Shown here piece after piece: positions 33,572 to 43,899 of a DNA stretch of 64,000 bases; positions within the stretch are counted from its first letter, which is position 1; each line of letters begins with the position of its first letter. The notes beneath the pieces were generated by a model, which worked only from the letters and a program-made list of their open reading frames with translations, did no database searches and was not told the origin of the DNA. The stretch is from Acidobacteriota bacterium (GTDB lineage: Bacteria; Acidobacteriota; Terriglobia; UBA7540). The stretch lies in contig CADDZJ010000002.1 of assembly GCA_902812415.1 (NCBI GenBank), positions 62,001-126,000 of the forward strand, in the 5' to 3' direction. Made by a program: the position numbers and the translations under genes.

Positions 33572-34342
33572 TCAAATTGGCCCGCTCGCTGAAAGTCCTC
33601 CATCAATCACCAGGCAATGCCCCGTTACCCAGGAACTTTCATCGCTGGCGAGATAGAGCGCACCATAAGCAATATCAATAGGCTTGCCGATGCGGCCGAT
33701 GGGATGCATCTTTAACCAGGCGGTGCGCAGCTTTTCAGGATCAGGTGAGCGGGCGAGCACTTGCAGATTCAGCGGGGTCTCAACCGTGCCCGGAGCAATA
33801 CAATTCACACGAACGCCTTTTGCCGCATACTCCCGAGCCATCTGCCGTGTCAGGCTGATGATGCCTCCCTTGCTCGCTGCATAATGTGGATAGCCTGCAA
33901 AGCCCATCAGCCCCTGTACCGAAGTGATGTGCACGATGGAGCCGCGCCCTTGCGTCAGCATTCCAGGCAAGACATACTTTGACGTCAAGAACATACTCGT
34001 CAGATTGACGCGAAGAATGCGCTCCCATTCGGCAGTTTCCATCTCGTGGACTGCGCCTTCCGAAGCGATGCCGACCACATTCACCAGGATGTCAAAGCGA
34101 CCGAATTCGTCCAACCCCGCTCGCACAGCCTTTTTAACCGCTTCTTCCGAGCCCACATCGGTCACCTGAAACAGGCATTGGCCTCCCTGGGCGCGAATCC
34201 GTTTTTGAATTTCAGCGCCCTGCTTCTCATTGATATCCAAGCCCACAATCGCGGCGCCCTCCGCGGCGAACAACTCCGCAGTAGCCTCGCCAATGCCCAT
34301 TGCCATTCCGGTCACCAGCGCTACTCGATCTTTTAAACGCAT
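33572..34342 (-). CDS. Short-chain dehydrogenase/reductase (classical SDR)
   Basis: An NAD(P)-dependent oxidoreductase for an alcohol or ketone, cytoplasmic, 256 residues as usual. The nucleotide loop TGMAMGIG (11-18), Asp36 after the second strand (favouring NAD), NVVG in place of NNAG (88-91) and the catalytic Ser141, Tyr154 and Lys158 are all present. The C-terminus has the common VTGHCLVIDGG. It heads a tight run with the two CoA-transferase genes and may reduce or oxidise the same acyl intermediate or an upstream sugar. The tail of the Tat glycosidase gene is 93 bp away. Confidence 0.9.
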   Translation of the reverse strand: MRLKDRVALVTGMAMGIGEATAELFAAEGAAIVGLDINEKQGAEIQKRIRAQGGQCLFQVTDVGSEEAVKKAVRAGLDEFGRFDILVNVVGIASEGAVHEMETAEWERILRVNLTSMFLTSKYVLPGMLTQGRGSIVHITSVQGLMGFAGYPHYAASKGGIISLTRQMAREYAAKGVRVNCIAPGTVETPLNLQVLARSPDPEKLRTAWLKMHPIGRIGKPIDIAYGALYLASDESSWVTGHCLVIDGGLSASGPI

Positions 34343-34435
34343 GCGGAATCCTTGAGAGACAAGCTGTCAGCCATCAGCGGTCAGCTCTCAGCGAAAAAAT
34401 TGAGAATAGCGTCAACCGGCGACTCACCGAAGCTT

Positions 34436-36724
34436 CTACGTCCCCCGCGAGCCTTCGCGTGTAAGGGTATAGCTTTGACCCTGATAGTTGACGTTTCGCA
34501 ACTCAGCTTCGGGATCGAAATCGGCAAGGCGAGAATGAACCTGAATTCCATGGCTTAGGCTCAGATCAGCCCCGAAAATCGAGTCAATGACCAGATCCGT
34601 GAAACTGCCTCCCGAAACAATTGCCCAATCGTTTCCATAGGGTTGGTCTAGCGGGCTTTTCATAGCGCCCCCTTTTTCCGGTGAGAAAATATTCTCCACA
34701 ATATGGGCTTGCGCATAAGGCCCCTGATTTCCCGAGCGGGCAAGCCCTTTCACCCATTCGGCGACGCGCGCGGGGGGATCCGTCTTATACAATCCCTTGG
34801 CAGTCATGGAAGGCCATGCCGCATAAGCGCCCAGCCAGCTATGATCGGCGCGCACATTCCAGGTGGCATCCGGATCACCCGGTGAAAGCGCGTGCATCCA
34901 TAAGGGCGTGTGAAGCTGGCTCCAGAAGAAATGGCTCATCTCTCTTTTTTGTTCATCGCTCAGATCCTCAAACATGGTATCAAGGATGGTCAGCAAATCG
35001 TAACAATGGCGGACTTCATTAAACGTTCCGTCAGGCTGGCCGCACCGCCACCAGCCTTTGCCCCTTACGTACAACAGGCGATTGATGCGTTCGGCCAGTT
35101 CCCTGGCTTCCATTCGCAAGTGCGATGCGCGGCTTCGGTCGCCGCGATGATCAAGCAGCGCCGCCACAAACCGCATTCCATAAACATTTCCGGCATTCAT
35201 TGCCGGAACCTCATGAATCCAAGTGCTGACCACTTCCAGCAGATTTTGTATCTCGCCGTAATCCGCCAGGCCCGTGGAGCTTTTCACCAGCTTCTTCCAA
35301 TAAAGAGCATAATCCACCAAATGCTCCATAACGGGCTTTCCCTCCAGCTTCTTGTCCAGCCAGCCAAAATTGCCCGTCACGCGCAGGTAATGATCCGTAC
35401 AACGCAGAATGCCCATATCGTTCACGGCGTACCAGGGTCCCACGCCCTGACCGGTCAGGAAATCTGTCGCCAGGTGCTGGTGCATGTCGCGTGTAAGCCA
35501 GACCTCGATCAGAGAACGAAGCGCCTTGGGGTCCAACAGCGAAAGGCTGAGCGAGGTCAACATGGTGTCCCAGACGAAACTGAGCGTGGGTATGACGCGC
35601 CCGATGGTGACGTAAGTAGGCCCATAAACCGAATTGGGAGAAACTCTCCGGCAGAAGAGCAAACCTGCGATTCCGTTGTAATAAAGTTTCCACAGCGCCG
35701 GATTGTGGGTGTGAAGTTGAGGCAAATGTCCGGAGAACTCTGAATTGCCGGGAGTAAACGCTGCCTGGAGAAGGTTGGCGGCGGAGCGCTCGTTTTCCTG
35801 TTGCAATTCGTCAAAGCCAGCCTGACGCCGCTTGTAGGTTTCAAGCGCGGCGTCACCAGCTTCATCGATGACGTTCAAGTAATGAAGGGCGCGACTTTCG
35901 CCTGGTCCCAGGGAAAATTCATAGACCAGCATCCGCTTCTGTTCGATGCGATCAGGCTGAGGTGAAATCCCTTGTACGGAAACGGCCCGACTATGCCGCG
36001 CCTCAAAGACGACGCACCCATTGGACTCATTGGGAGTAACGCGATTATCGGCTTCGGCGGGGGTGTTCACAAACCATGGTTTTCCGCTTGTCGCCGTGAC
36101 TCCGGCGCGCAGGTCGAAGCCCAAGGTCAACTTGCGGCGCTCGCTGCTTTCATTTTTAACAGTAATGGACTCGGCAACGACGCGTTGATAGGGAGGCAAG
36201 AAAGTCTCTGTCCGAAACAGAAGCCCCACGACACGAGTTTCGCGCAGGATTTTATGAGGATACCAGGTATAGGCTATGCGCCCTGCGGGCGCCGGATAGT
36301 CCGCCAAAATCTGATCGTCAAGAAACAGCTCACAGGTCACAAGATTCCCAGGACTGAAAGCGATCTCCGGAACGCCGCAACAGCCGAAAGGAGGAAAGGC
36401 CATGGCGGTAATCGCTGAGACGGATTTATGGCTGGCAATGGAGCCCAATTCGTTCTGCGCCTGAGGCGGATTGAAATAGTCCCTGAAATGATGGATAAGC
36501 TGGTCGCTTGCCAAATCGGAGGGCCGGGGAATCAAGGGAAGCGGTTCTCTTCCCCGCCCAGCTTCTTGCTCCACCCGCAAAAGCGGCGGCGCGCCAGCCG
36601 CATGATCCGCCGATGAAGGCGTCAGCGGCAAAGCGCTTCCAAGGGCTCCCAGTTTCAGGAATGACCTTCGGTCCAAAGACGATGCCAGGGATCGCGCAGA
36701 ATCAGGATGGTCAGGAACGCTCAT
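34436..36724 (-). CDS. Tat-exported six-hairpin glycosidase-like protein
   Basis: A predicted exported enzyme of 762 residues. The twin-arginine motif is DRRSFLKLG (about 18-26). The N-terminal half is a beta-sandwich with FPPFGCCGVPEIAFSPG (about 112-128). From about 350 on there are helical hairpins of an (alpha/alpha)6 barrel with SFVWDTMLTSLSL (about 378-390) and a late DHSWLGAYAAWPSMTAKGLY. This resembles GH63-like and related clan members, but the family number is uncertain. Its C-terminal end is similar in style to the glycosidase at 15334, each with a C-terminal beta strand containing NVxYxGQ. It follows the receptor gene by 88 bp on the same strand, so uptake and cleavage of one glycan are likely linked. 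Confidence 0.7.
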   Translation of the reverse strand: MSVPDHPDSARSLASSLDRRSFLKLGALGSALPLTPSSADHAAGAPPLLRVEQEAGRGREPLPLIPRPSDLASDQLIHHFRDYFNPPQAQNELGSIASHKSVSAITAMAFPPFGCCGVPEIAFSPGNLVTCELFLDDQILADYPAPAGRIAYTWYPHKILRETRVVGLLFRTETFLPPYQRVVAESITVKNESSERRKLTLGFDLRAGVTATSGKPWFVNTPAEADNRVTPNESNGCVVFEARHSRAVSVQGISPQPDRIEQKRMLVYEFSLGPGESRALHYLNVIDEAGDAALETYKRRQAGFDELQQENERSAANLLQAAFTPGNSEFSGHLPQLHTHNPALWKLYYNGIAGLLFCRRVSPNSVYGPTYVTIGRVIPTLSFVWDTMLTSLSLSLLDPKALRSLIEVWLTRDMHQHLATDFLTGQGVGPWYAVNDMGILRCTDHYLRVTGNFGWLDKKLEGKPVMEHLVDYALYWKKLVKSSTGLADYGEIQNLLEVVSTWIHEVPAMNAGNVYGMRFVAALLDHRGDRSRASHLRMEARELAERINRLLYVRGKGWWRCGQPDGTFNEVRHCYDLLTILDTMFEDLSDEQKREMSHFFWSQLHTPLWMHALSPGDPDATWNVRADHSWLGAYAAWPSMTAKGLYKTDPPARVAEWVKGLARSGNQGPYAQAHIVENIFSPEKGGAMKSPLDQPYGNDWAIVSGGSFTDLVIDSIFGADLSLSHGIQVHSRLADFDPEAELRNVNYQGQSYTLTREGSRGT

Positions 36725-36812
36725 GGGTCAACTGAAGATCATAACAGCGAAAGCTGCGGGTGGCCGTTCAGAAGCTGTTTTCTTACGGAACTGCAGAGAG
36801 TGAGTTCATCCC

Positions 36813-39800
36813 TCACCAGAGCAACTTTAACCCGAACTGAATCTGCCGGGCGGGTCCAGCGCCGAAAATTTTCATAAACGTCGGAGTATCCACGGCCGTG
36901 TTCGCGCTGCCGGCTAAAGCGGAAAATCCTGCGCTGGCTCCAAGCCCTGGCGGGCTGAAGTTGGCAAGGTTCGGCAGATTGAAGAATTCTCCTCGAAACT
37001 GCAATCGCAACGATTCTCGAAGTTGAAAGTCCTTGGCGAGTGCCACATCCACCACATCCTGGCTCGGGCCGCGCAAAGTGTTGCGACCAAGATTCCCGAA
37101 GGTGTAGGGGACAGGCAGAGCAAAGGCGGCTGGATTGTACCAGGCGTTGATTGTTTGCTTGAACCCCGGAGGCAGAGGATTGCCTACCAGTTGAGCCCGC
37201 TGGAAGCCGCCATTGACGTTGGCCACATCGAAAGGTAGAGAGACGCTAAACGGCGAGCCGCTTTGCAAGCTCCAAATCCCGCTTAAAGTCCACCCACCCA
37301 GCAACGCATCGGTCGCCCCGCCCCAATTGCTTCCAAAGTGCTTGCCTCGACCAACTGGCAATAGATAAGCCGAACTGAAGACAAACATATGGGTTATGTC
37401 AAAGTCGCAATTGGCATAATCTCGTCCCATATCATAAATGGTCTGCGGGGCGCTGTCCGTGCCGCCAGAGGAAATATCGAGACAGTGGGACCATGTGTAG
37501 GAGCCTAGAAACGTCAGCCCTTTCGAAAACCGTCTTTCGACTTTCACCTGCAAGGCGTCGTAATTAGAAGTTCCGTTATCTTCGGTGTAATTGAATTGCC
37601 CAAACTGGGGATAGGGCGCTCCTCCCGGAATGGCGTTCGGTCCCATTTTACTGGGCAGCGGAGTGTTGGCAATGGGAGTGACGTACAAATGCCGATCGCC
37701 GGAACCCACATAGTCGACCGAAGCAGTCAGATTGGGAGTTATCGATTTCTCAATGCCGAAATTCCACTCTATCGCGTATGGGATGCGAAGCACCGGATCA
37801 GAACTGAAATCAAACTGCGGGCTCGACGACTGCCCTGCGACAGGCAGAAAAGATGCGGCAGAGGGCGAGGGACTGAAAGTAAGGCTGGAAACTACTGAAG
37901 GAGTGTTCTGGCCCGGAATGCCCCGATTGAGTGCGCCGAAGGAAACACCTGCCGCCCAGGGCCAGCCAATCCGAACCGCCTGGGTTGCCTGGATCAGATT
38001 ATTGTTGTGATCGTCAAATACTGCAAAAGCCCCTCGGATCACCGTTTTGGGCGTAGCGCTGTAAGCAAACCCGAAGCGCGGCTGCCACCCGTTATACTGC
38101 GGGTCGTAATAGGTGTCCCGCACGTTTGGAAATGGGAACGAAGGCGGGAATGCAACAGGAAGCAAAAAACACCCGCAGGTCAGAGAGAAACCCGAAACCT
38201 TGTTATTCTTCCAATGCATGGGCGGAACATAGTCATAGCGCAGGCCAAATTGGAGATTCAGCTTTTTGGAAACCTGCCACTTGTCCTGCAAGTAATATCC
38301 CTGCCAAAGGTCCGTCATATCCGCCTGCGTGGCGCCCAGGAATCCGAAGAGACTTGAAGGTAGGTTGAGCAATGCGCTGGCGAGGCCGTCTCCAGTGCTT
38401 CCCACGTTCGCTCCGGACGCTGCAATGGCGCTCGAAGGAAACTGGTCAAAGCCGTAGAGCATTCCCCAGCCATCGTCAAAGCTGTGGATGTGATAGAACA
38501 TGAATCCCGCGCTGAAAGTATGAGAGCCGCGGATTTTCTGAAAGTCCCCGCTGAAAAGATGGGATCGGATAGGCCCCAGAGGGATCGCAAACTGATTGGT
38601 GGCTCCGAGCCTTGGCGAGAGGGTAATTTCCGGGAGGAGCGGAACGCCATTTCGCTCTGGCAAGATGTTCAATTGGTTGGTAGCTTGCAACAACACCGGA
38701 CTTGCGCCCGCATTATTGCTGAAGAAGTTGGTATACGTGTAGCCGTAGTGGAACGTGCCGAGGAAAGTTGGGCTGAAGAGATGCGTGTAGCCCAGCGCGA
38801 TCTGACGAGCTTTATTGGAGAGCTCGCCGGCCCCGAGCAGGAGCGCTGAAGGTGAAGTCTGGAGCGGTTGCGAATAATAGAATCCGCCATAAAGCGTGTC
38901 GTTGTTGTGAAAGGAATGGTCAATCTTCACTCCAAACTGATCGCTGGTAATAACCTGGTTGCTCGAACCCGTCCAGTTGGGGAAGGAGTTCCCGCCTGGC
39001 CCAAAATTCGCGCCTGGGTAGAAGGCGTGAAGATAGGTGAGCATCTGCGCGTTCAGCAGATTGCCTGGAACGATATTTCCACCGAAGGGATCGCGCACCA
39101 ATCCGCTACTCCGCGCCACCAGTCCCGTGACCGGATCCACCTGTCCCGCCGTCACCTGGCGCGTGCTGTAAGGGTTATAAATCTGACCTGACATAATGGG
39201 GCGCCCGAGCGCATCAAACAAGAGCACGGGCTGGCCGTTCGGGCCTGGCGTCGTGGCCTGCTTTCCAGTCAGCAAATCTGAGAAATTGCCGCCGAGTTCC
39301 TGCGAGGTCGGCACATTGTTGAGCAGCGTGAAGCCCTGTTGCGAACGAAACCCTTCATAGTACCCAAAAAAATAAGTTTTCTTCTGACGCCCGTCATAAT
39401 GAGGCAGCATGACAGGGCCGCCCGCTGTGAATCCAAACTGATTCTGACGGTAAGGGGGTTTGGCTTCCCTAAAATAATTGTCAAAGAAGTTTGCTGCATC
39501 CAGAGAATCATTTCTCAAGAATTCCCAGACATCGCCGTGGAATTGATTTCCACCCGACTTGGTGGCCACGTTCACATTCGCGCCCGACGAGATGGAGAAC
39601 TGGGCGTCCGTGATGTGCGATTGCACTTTGAATTCCTGAATGGCGTCCGGAGGCGGACTGATGGCCCACGTGTTCTCAAAAAGATAGTTGTTGAGAGCGC
39701 CGTCCAACGTGTAGTTATTCTCCTGGCCCCTCTGACCGTTCACGGAGGGGCTAATGCCGCCTCCGCCAATTGAAATCGTAAAGGCGCCTTGCTGGCCGTT

Positions 39801-40322
39801 TTCCTTGGGAGCAGCGCCGGGAGTCAGTAGAATCAGTTGGGTGAATTGCCGGCCATTTAAAGGAAGATCGACGATTTGCCGCGAGCCCACCACTTGACCG
39901 ATGGTCGCATTGGCGGTTTCAAGCGGCGGCGGGGCGGCTGTGACCTGTACCTGCTGGCTGACCTGCCCTACCCGCAACGTGAAGTTGACTTCCAGATCCT
40001 GGTTCACCAGCAACTGAACGTTGGCTTGCCGCACCGTGGTGAATCCTGACTTCGAGACATCGAAGGTGTAAACTCCTGGCGGTATCTGCGTCATCACATA
40101 AAATCCCGTCGAGTTTGTAGCGACCTCGCGCGCGACGTTGGTCGCCTGATTGGAAATTTTCACGGTCACGCCGGGCATCACCGCTCCGGAAGTGTCTGTC
40201 ACCGTTCCGTGAAAAGCTCCGTTAACAGTCTGCGCTGCCGCCGATGCACCGATCGATAACGACACCACGACCAGGGCCGCCAACTGACCTGCTAAGGAGT
40301 GAAGCCATCGACGATGCTTCAT
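36813..40322 (-). CDS. TonB-dependent receptor with carboxypeptidase-regulatory-like domain (Oar-like), second copy
   Basis: An outer-membrane receptor of 1169 residues. The signal peptide (about 1-33, ending SAAAQT) is followed by a CarboxypepD_reg domain (GTVTDTSGAVMPGVTVKI, about 40-57), a plug (about 130-260; the segment with GGNQFHGDVWEFLRND is typical) and a beta-barrel ending in FGLKLLW. I chose the ATG at 40322, which follows GAGAGGAGAAGG; the first in-frame ATG 75 bp upstream would spoil the signal peptide. It is distinct from the receptor at 18212 but shares its layout. It leads a leftward run with a glycosidase, SDR and CoA transferases. The divergent neighbour is the interrupted GH38 gene, sharing the AT-rich region 40398-40639. 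Confidence 0.9.
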   Translation of the reverse strand: MKHRRWLHSLAGQLAALVVVSLSIGASAAAQTVNGAFHGTVTDTSGAVMPGVTVKISNQATNVAREVATNSTGFYVMTQIPPGVYTFDVSKSGFTTVRQANVQLLVNQDLEVNFTLRVGQVSQQVQVTAAPPPLETANATIGQVVGSRQIVDLPLNGRQFTQLILLTPGAAPKENGQQGAFTISIGGGGISPSVNGQRGQENNYTLDGALNNYLFENTWAISPPPDAIQEFKVQSHITDAQFSISSGANVNVATKSGGNQFHGDVWEFLRNDSLDAANFFDNYFREAKPPYRQNQFGFTAGGPVMLPHYDGRQKKTYFFGYYEGFRSQQGFTLLNNVPTSQELGGNFSDLLTGKQATTPGPNGQPVLLFDALGRPIMSGQIYNPYSTRQVTAGQVDPVTGLVARSSGLVRDPFGGNIVPGNLLNAQMLTYLHAFYPGANFGPGGNSFPNWTGSSNQVITSDQFGVKIDHSFHNNDTLYGGFYYSQPLQTSPSALLLGAGELSNKARQIALGYTHLFSPTFLGTFHYGYTYTNFFSNNAGASPVLLQATNQLNILPERNGVPLLPEITLSPRLGATNQFAIPLGPIRSHLFSGDFQKIRGSHTFSAGFMFYHIHSFDDGWGMLYGFDQFPSSAIAASGANVGSTGDGLASALLNLPSSLFGFLGATQADMTDLWQGYYLQDKWQVSKKLNLQFGLRYDYVPPMHWKNNKVSGFSLTCGCFLLPVAFPPSFPFPNVRDTYYDPQYNGWQPRFGFAYSATPKTVIRGAFAVFDDHNNNLIQATQAVRIGWPWAAGVSFGALNRGIPGQNTPSVVSSLTFSPSPSAASFLPVAGQSSSPQFDFSSDPVLRIPYAIEWNFGIEKSITPNLTASVDYVGSGDRHLYVTPIANTPLPSKMGPNAIPGGAPYPQFGQFNYTEDNGTSNYDALQVKVERRFSKGLTFLGSYTWSHCLDISSGGTDSAPQTIYDMGRDYANCDFDITHMFVFSSAYLLPVGRGKHFGSNWGGATDALLGGWTLSGIWSLQSGSPFSVSLPFDVANVNGGFQRAQLVGNPLPPGFKQTINAWYNPAAFALPVPYTFGNLGRNTLRGPSQDVVDVALAKDFQLRESLRLQFRGEFFNLPNLANFSPPGLGASAGFSALAGSANTAVDTPTFMKIFGAGPARQIQFGLKLLW

Positions 40323-40472
40323 AACCCTTCTCCTCTCACCGATGAAATTTACTTCGTTCATCGAATGATTCAAAAAATTGCTGCTGACCCGGAACATTTC
40401 TCGGCGCTCGTCATGCCGTCGGCGATTTGTTCATAATTATGATTATCTTTAATATATATAACTTTTCATGAT

Positions 40473-40501
40473 TTATTACTATTGATAATCGAAAATGTCA
40501 A
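40473..40501 (-). promoter_or_regulatory. Candidate promoter of the second receptor gene
   Basis: On the minus strand a perfect TTGACA (40501 down to 40496) is followed after 17 bases by TAATAA (40478 to 40473), inside an unusually AT-rich stretch. The -10 match is weak. It would start transcription about 140 bp ahead of the receptor gene. Confidence 0.3.
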
Positions 40502-40639
40502 TTAGATTTTTTTCGATCACCGAATGAATCATTTGAAATGTGAAATATAAAGAAGTTATTGATTTGCGCTGCTTTTCCTAGGAGGGAAGTTTAAAGTCAT
40601 TTTTCCAGCCACAGTTTTACGAAAAACCGGAGGACCCTC

Positions 40640-43600
40640 ATGAAAACACGCCGAGACTTTTTGCGCGCTTTGCTGGCGGCATGCGTTTCCACATTTCCCT
40701 ACTCATCCGCGGCAGGCCAGCAACTGCTGTCGGACAATGCCTTTCAAGCCAAACTCAGCCATCTTTATACGCGCGACGGCGGTCAACTGCGACAGATTCT
40801 GATCGTTGATGCGCCAGGTTCCCTGCCCGACGCCAGTATCGGGATCAGTATTGGCAAGCGGTTTGAGCGAGTCAACTTGCGACAAGTCCGAAAGATTTAT
40901 GACCAATACTACGTGCCCATAACTCCGGTGGAACAAAAAGAGACCGCCAATCTGGCTCTAAGGAATGCCGGCCGCACACTGGAAACTTCGCTCGAAGTCA
41001 GACCCATCCGCCGCTAGCAGGTTTATGTAGTCCATAACTCTCATCAGGATCCCGGATTTCTTGATCTCCCGTCAAAACTCCGCGCCCGCTTCGTTCCCTT
41101 TATCGATGAAGCCATGAAGTATTGCGAAGAAACTTCTGCGTGGCCTGCGGACTCGCAATTCAAATGGAACATCGAGGTCAGTTACCTCGTTGAAAACTAG
41201 CTGAAAGCGCGGGGGCCGGAAAAGCTGCGAGAAGTGATGGATTGGGTGAAGAAGGGGCGAATGACGACTGGCGGACTATATTGCAGCACGCAGACAGATT
41301 TCATGAGCCTGGAATCTCTGCATCGATCTGTCCACTATGCGACGAACCGACTGGAGCGGCAGTTCGGCGTGAATCTGGAAGGTGTCATCCTGGATGATGT
41401 GAATGGATTCACCTGGCGTCTGGTTGAAGTGATGGCCAAATCCGGACTGAAGTATTTCATCATGGGATCGAACGGCTACCGGGACAGCATGCAAAACGGC
41501 AACGCGCCCACGCTCTTTTATCTGGAGGGACCGGATGGCAGCGAGGTGCTGATTTGGCGGTCCATCTCCTACACTGAAGGGTTTGATCTGATCACTTTCG
41601 TCGATCCCTACTCTCTGCGCGGCATCAAGGGCATCGATCTTCACGGCGGGGAGAAAACTATTGCTCCTTACTTTGAGCGGCACGAACTGGCCGGCTATCC
41701 TTTTGATGCAATCCTCCTGCAAGCAGCCTACGATTTCACGCCGCCTTACAAAGAATTTTCCGGGATGGTTCGAACCTGGAACTCACTCTGGGCCTTTCCA
41801 CAGCTCCGCCTTTCAACCATCTCCGAATTTTTTCGCGATATCGAAAGCCGTCATCGGGATCAAATCCCTCGTCTGCGCGGGGGAACGCCGGACGGCTGGG
41901 TTGACCTCCACAACACGCAGGCGCAAGCGGCGGCGCTGGCTCGTCGCACGGAAGACCGCTTGCCCGACGCGGAAAGGCTTTCAACGCTCGCGTACCTGCT
42001 CACCAATGGCAAACCCCGACAGGAGGAATTCTTTGACGCCTACAACGAGCTCATTCTGTTTGAGGAGCATACGATCGAGTGGTATCAGCATGCGGATATC
42101 TACGTGGATGAGAGCCAAGGCGTCGGCAAGAAACATTGGGAAGAAAAGGTCGCTCACGTCGAGTTTGCGCATCGCGCGGCTGAACAGATTGAGCAGGAAA
42201 GCCTGAAAGATCTCTGCGCCAACATCCGCCGTTCGGCGCCTCTTTCAATAGCCGTCTGGAATCCGCTTTCCTGGTCACGAAGCGAGATCGCCCGCATGCC
42301 GGCGCCCCAAACGGCAAAATCACCTTTCCGACTCGTCGATATCGAAACTGGCAGCGAGGTTCCATACCAGATTGAAAACCCCGGAACGGCATCCGCAACG
42401 CTTGTGTTCTACGCCGCTCAAGTCCCCTCTCTGGGTTACCGCGCTTATGCGTTGGAATCAGGCCAGCCTTCTGCAAGTTCTGACCACGCAACTATTACCG
42501 CAAGAAGCATGGAGAATGCATATTACCGGGTAGAGCTTTCAGAAAAGGATGGGACGGTAGCAAGCCTTATTGACAAGAAGTTGCAACGCGAATTTATCGA
42601 CCCCAGGGCAGAGCACGGGCTCAACTCTTTGGTCTATCGCGTGAATCAGAGGATCAGCCCTCGTGAGTATAAAACTCTTGCAGAGCTTCCTGTGGAGGGT
42701 GTCACCATCCAAAAAGGGTCGCAAGGCCCCGTCTTCTACAGCCTGAAGGTGACCGGATCCATCGGCTACATCTGCGAGTTCGGGCATCAGATCATCCTCT
42801 ATCCTCATATCAAGCGCATCGACTTATAGAACCATCTCAAAAAGAAACCGGTCTACACCAAGGAGTCGGTCTATTATGCCTTCCCCTTTGATGTCCCAAG
42901 CGATCTAGGCGCTCCGGTCACTTACCTGGAGCATTTCAACACTTACAGGATTGATATGCCGGGTTCCATCATGCAGCCGGACATCGATCAAATTCCCGGC
43001 TCCATTCGTGACAATTACGTTTCGCAGCACTGGGTCTCAATTTCTCGCCAAGACTACGGTGTGCTATGGGCTTCTGCCGACGTCCCCCTGGTTGAACTGG
43101 GTGGGATTCAAACGGAAAAATACTTGCCTTATCTCACGATGGTAGACGGCAACTGGCTGGTGCAAGCCCGCCTTTATTCCTTCCTGATGCACAACCACTG
43201 AATCGTCGATTGTCCCATTGCACAAAGCTGTGATGACACATTCCGATACGCAATCACCACGCATGGACCGAACTGGACTTATGACACGGCCCACCACTTT
43301 GGCTGGGGTTTTGTGAGCCCCTTGCGCGCTTTCGTGTTAAAGGGTGAACGACAGAGCGGCTGGTCCGAGCCAGCTCGAAGTTTTGTCGAAATCCGTCCGG
43401 AGAACGTGTACCTCGCGGGGTTCAAAGCAGCCGAGGATGGCGATGGAGTGATCTTGCGGCTCTATGAGGGGGCGGGAATACAATCTTCAGCAACCGTTCT
43501 TTTCAATTTGCCGGGACAAAGAATCGCCGAGGCGCAGGGTTGCGATGCTCGCGAAAAAAATCTCTCAAGCTTGGAATCGAATTCCGATTCAGCAGAAGTG

Positions 43601-43648
43601 TCTTTTAAACCTTTCGAAACCCGCACTATCAGAATCCGGTTTCGCTGA
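40640..43648 (+). pseudogene. GH38-type glycosidase gene with four in-frame stop codons and no frameshift
   Basis: A single reading frame of 1002 codons runs from ATG 40640 (after GGAGGA) to TGA 43646. It is broken by TAG 41015-41017, TAG 41198-41200, TAG 42827-42829 and TGA 43199-43201. Translated through the stops it is a complete Tat-exported GH38 protein: TRRDFLRALL at the N-terminus, VVHNSHQD with the zinc ligands His135 and Asp137, the nucleophile segment VILDDVNGFTW and the C-terminal beta domains. Aligned by eye to the intact GH38 protein at 26698, the first stop matches Trp306 (KWTV) and the last matches the Trp of NNYWFTNY. The second falls on an aromatic position and the third on a variable one. 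Three stops are therefore explainable as TGG changed by one G-to-A step. A recent pseudogene is most likely; read-through or sequence error are alternatives. Confidence 0.85.
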
Positions 43649-43899
43649 ATTTGGGGGCGTGCTGTGTAGGAATACCATCCTGCTAATACTCAAAACAATC
43701 TCGCCTATGCGACTGCAATTTTGCTAAATTTTCCTACATATATTTAAACAAGTGCGGTATGTTTTTATAAAATGACCACAATTTGTGGGTATTTTTTGCC
43801 ACTCATTGCAAAATTTACATAATTTTTTAGAAAAACCACCGGAATCTATCTTTAAATTGTAATCATTTATTAGCAATCAACTAGTCCTATAGGTGGCAC

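Noticed and set aside
36620-36645. AAGCGCTT sequence near the start of the glycosidase gene as a third operator
   Set aside because: It is inside coding sequence and the flanks are not palindromic; likely chance.
40640-41017. 125-codon frame at the start of the interrupted GH38 gene taken as a small intact gene
   Set aside because: The frame continues without shift beyond the stop and the protein is homologous along its length, so it is part of one interrupted gene.
40640-43648. Genetic code with UAG or UGA as tryptophan throughout the genome
   Set aside because: TAG and TGA clearly end normal neighbouring genes, so the change would have to be local.
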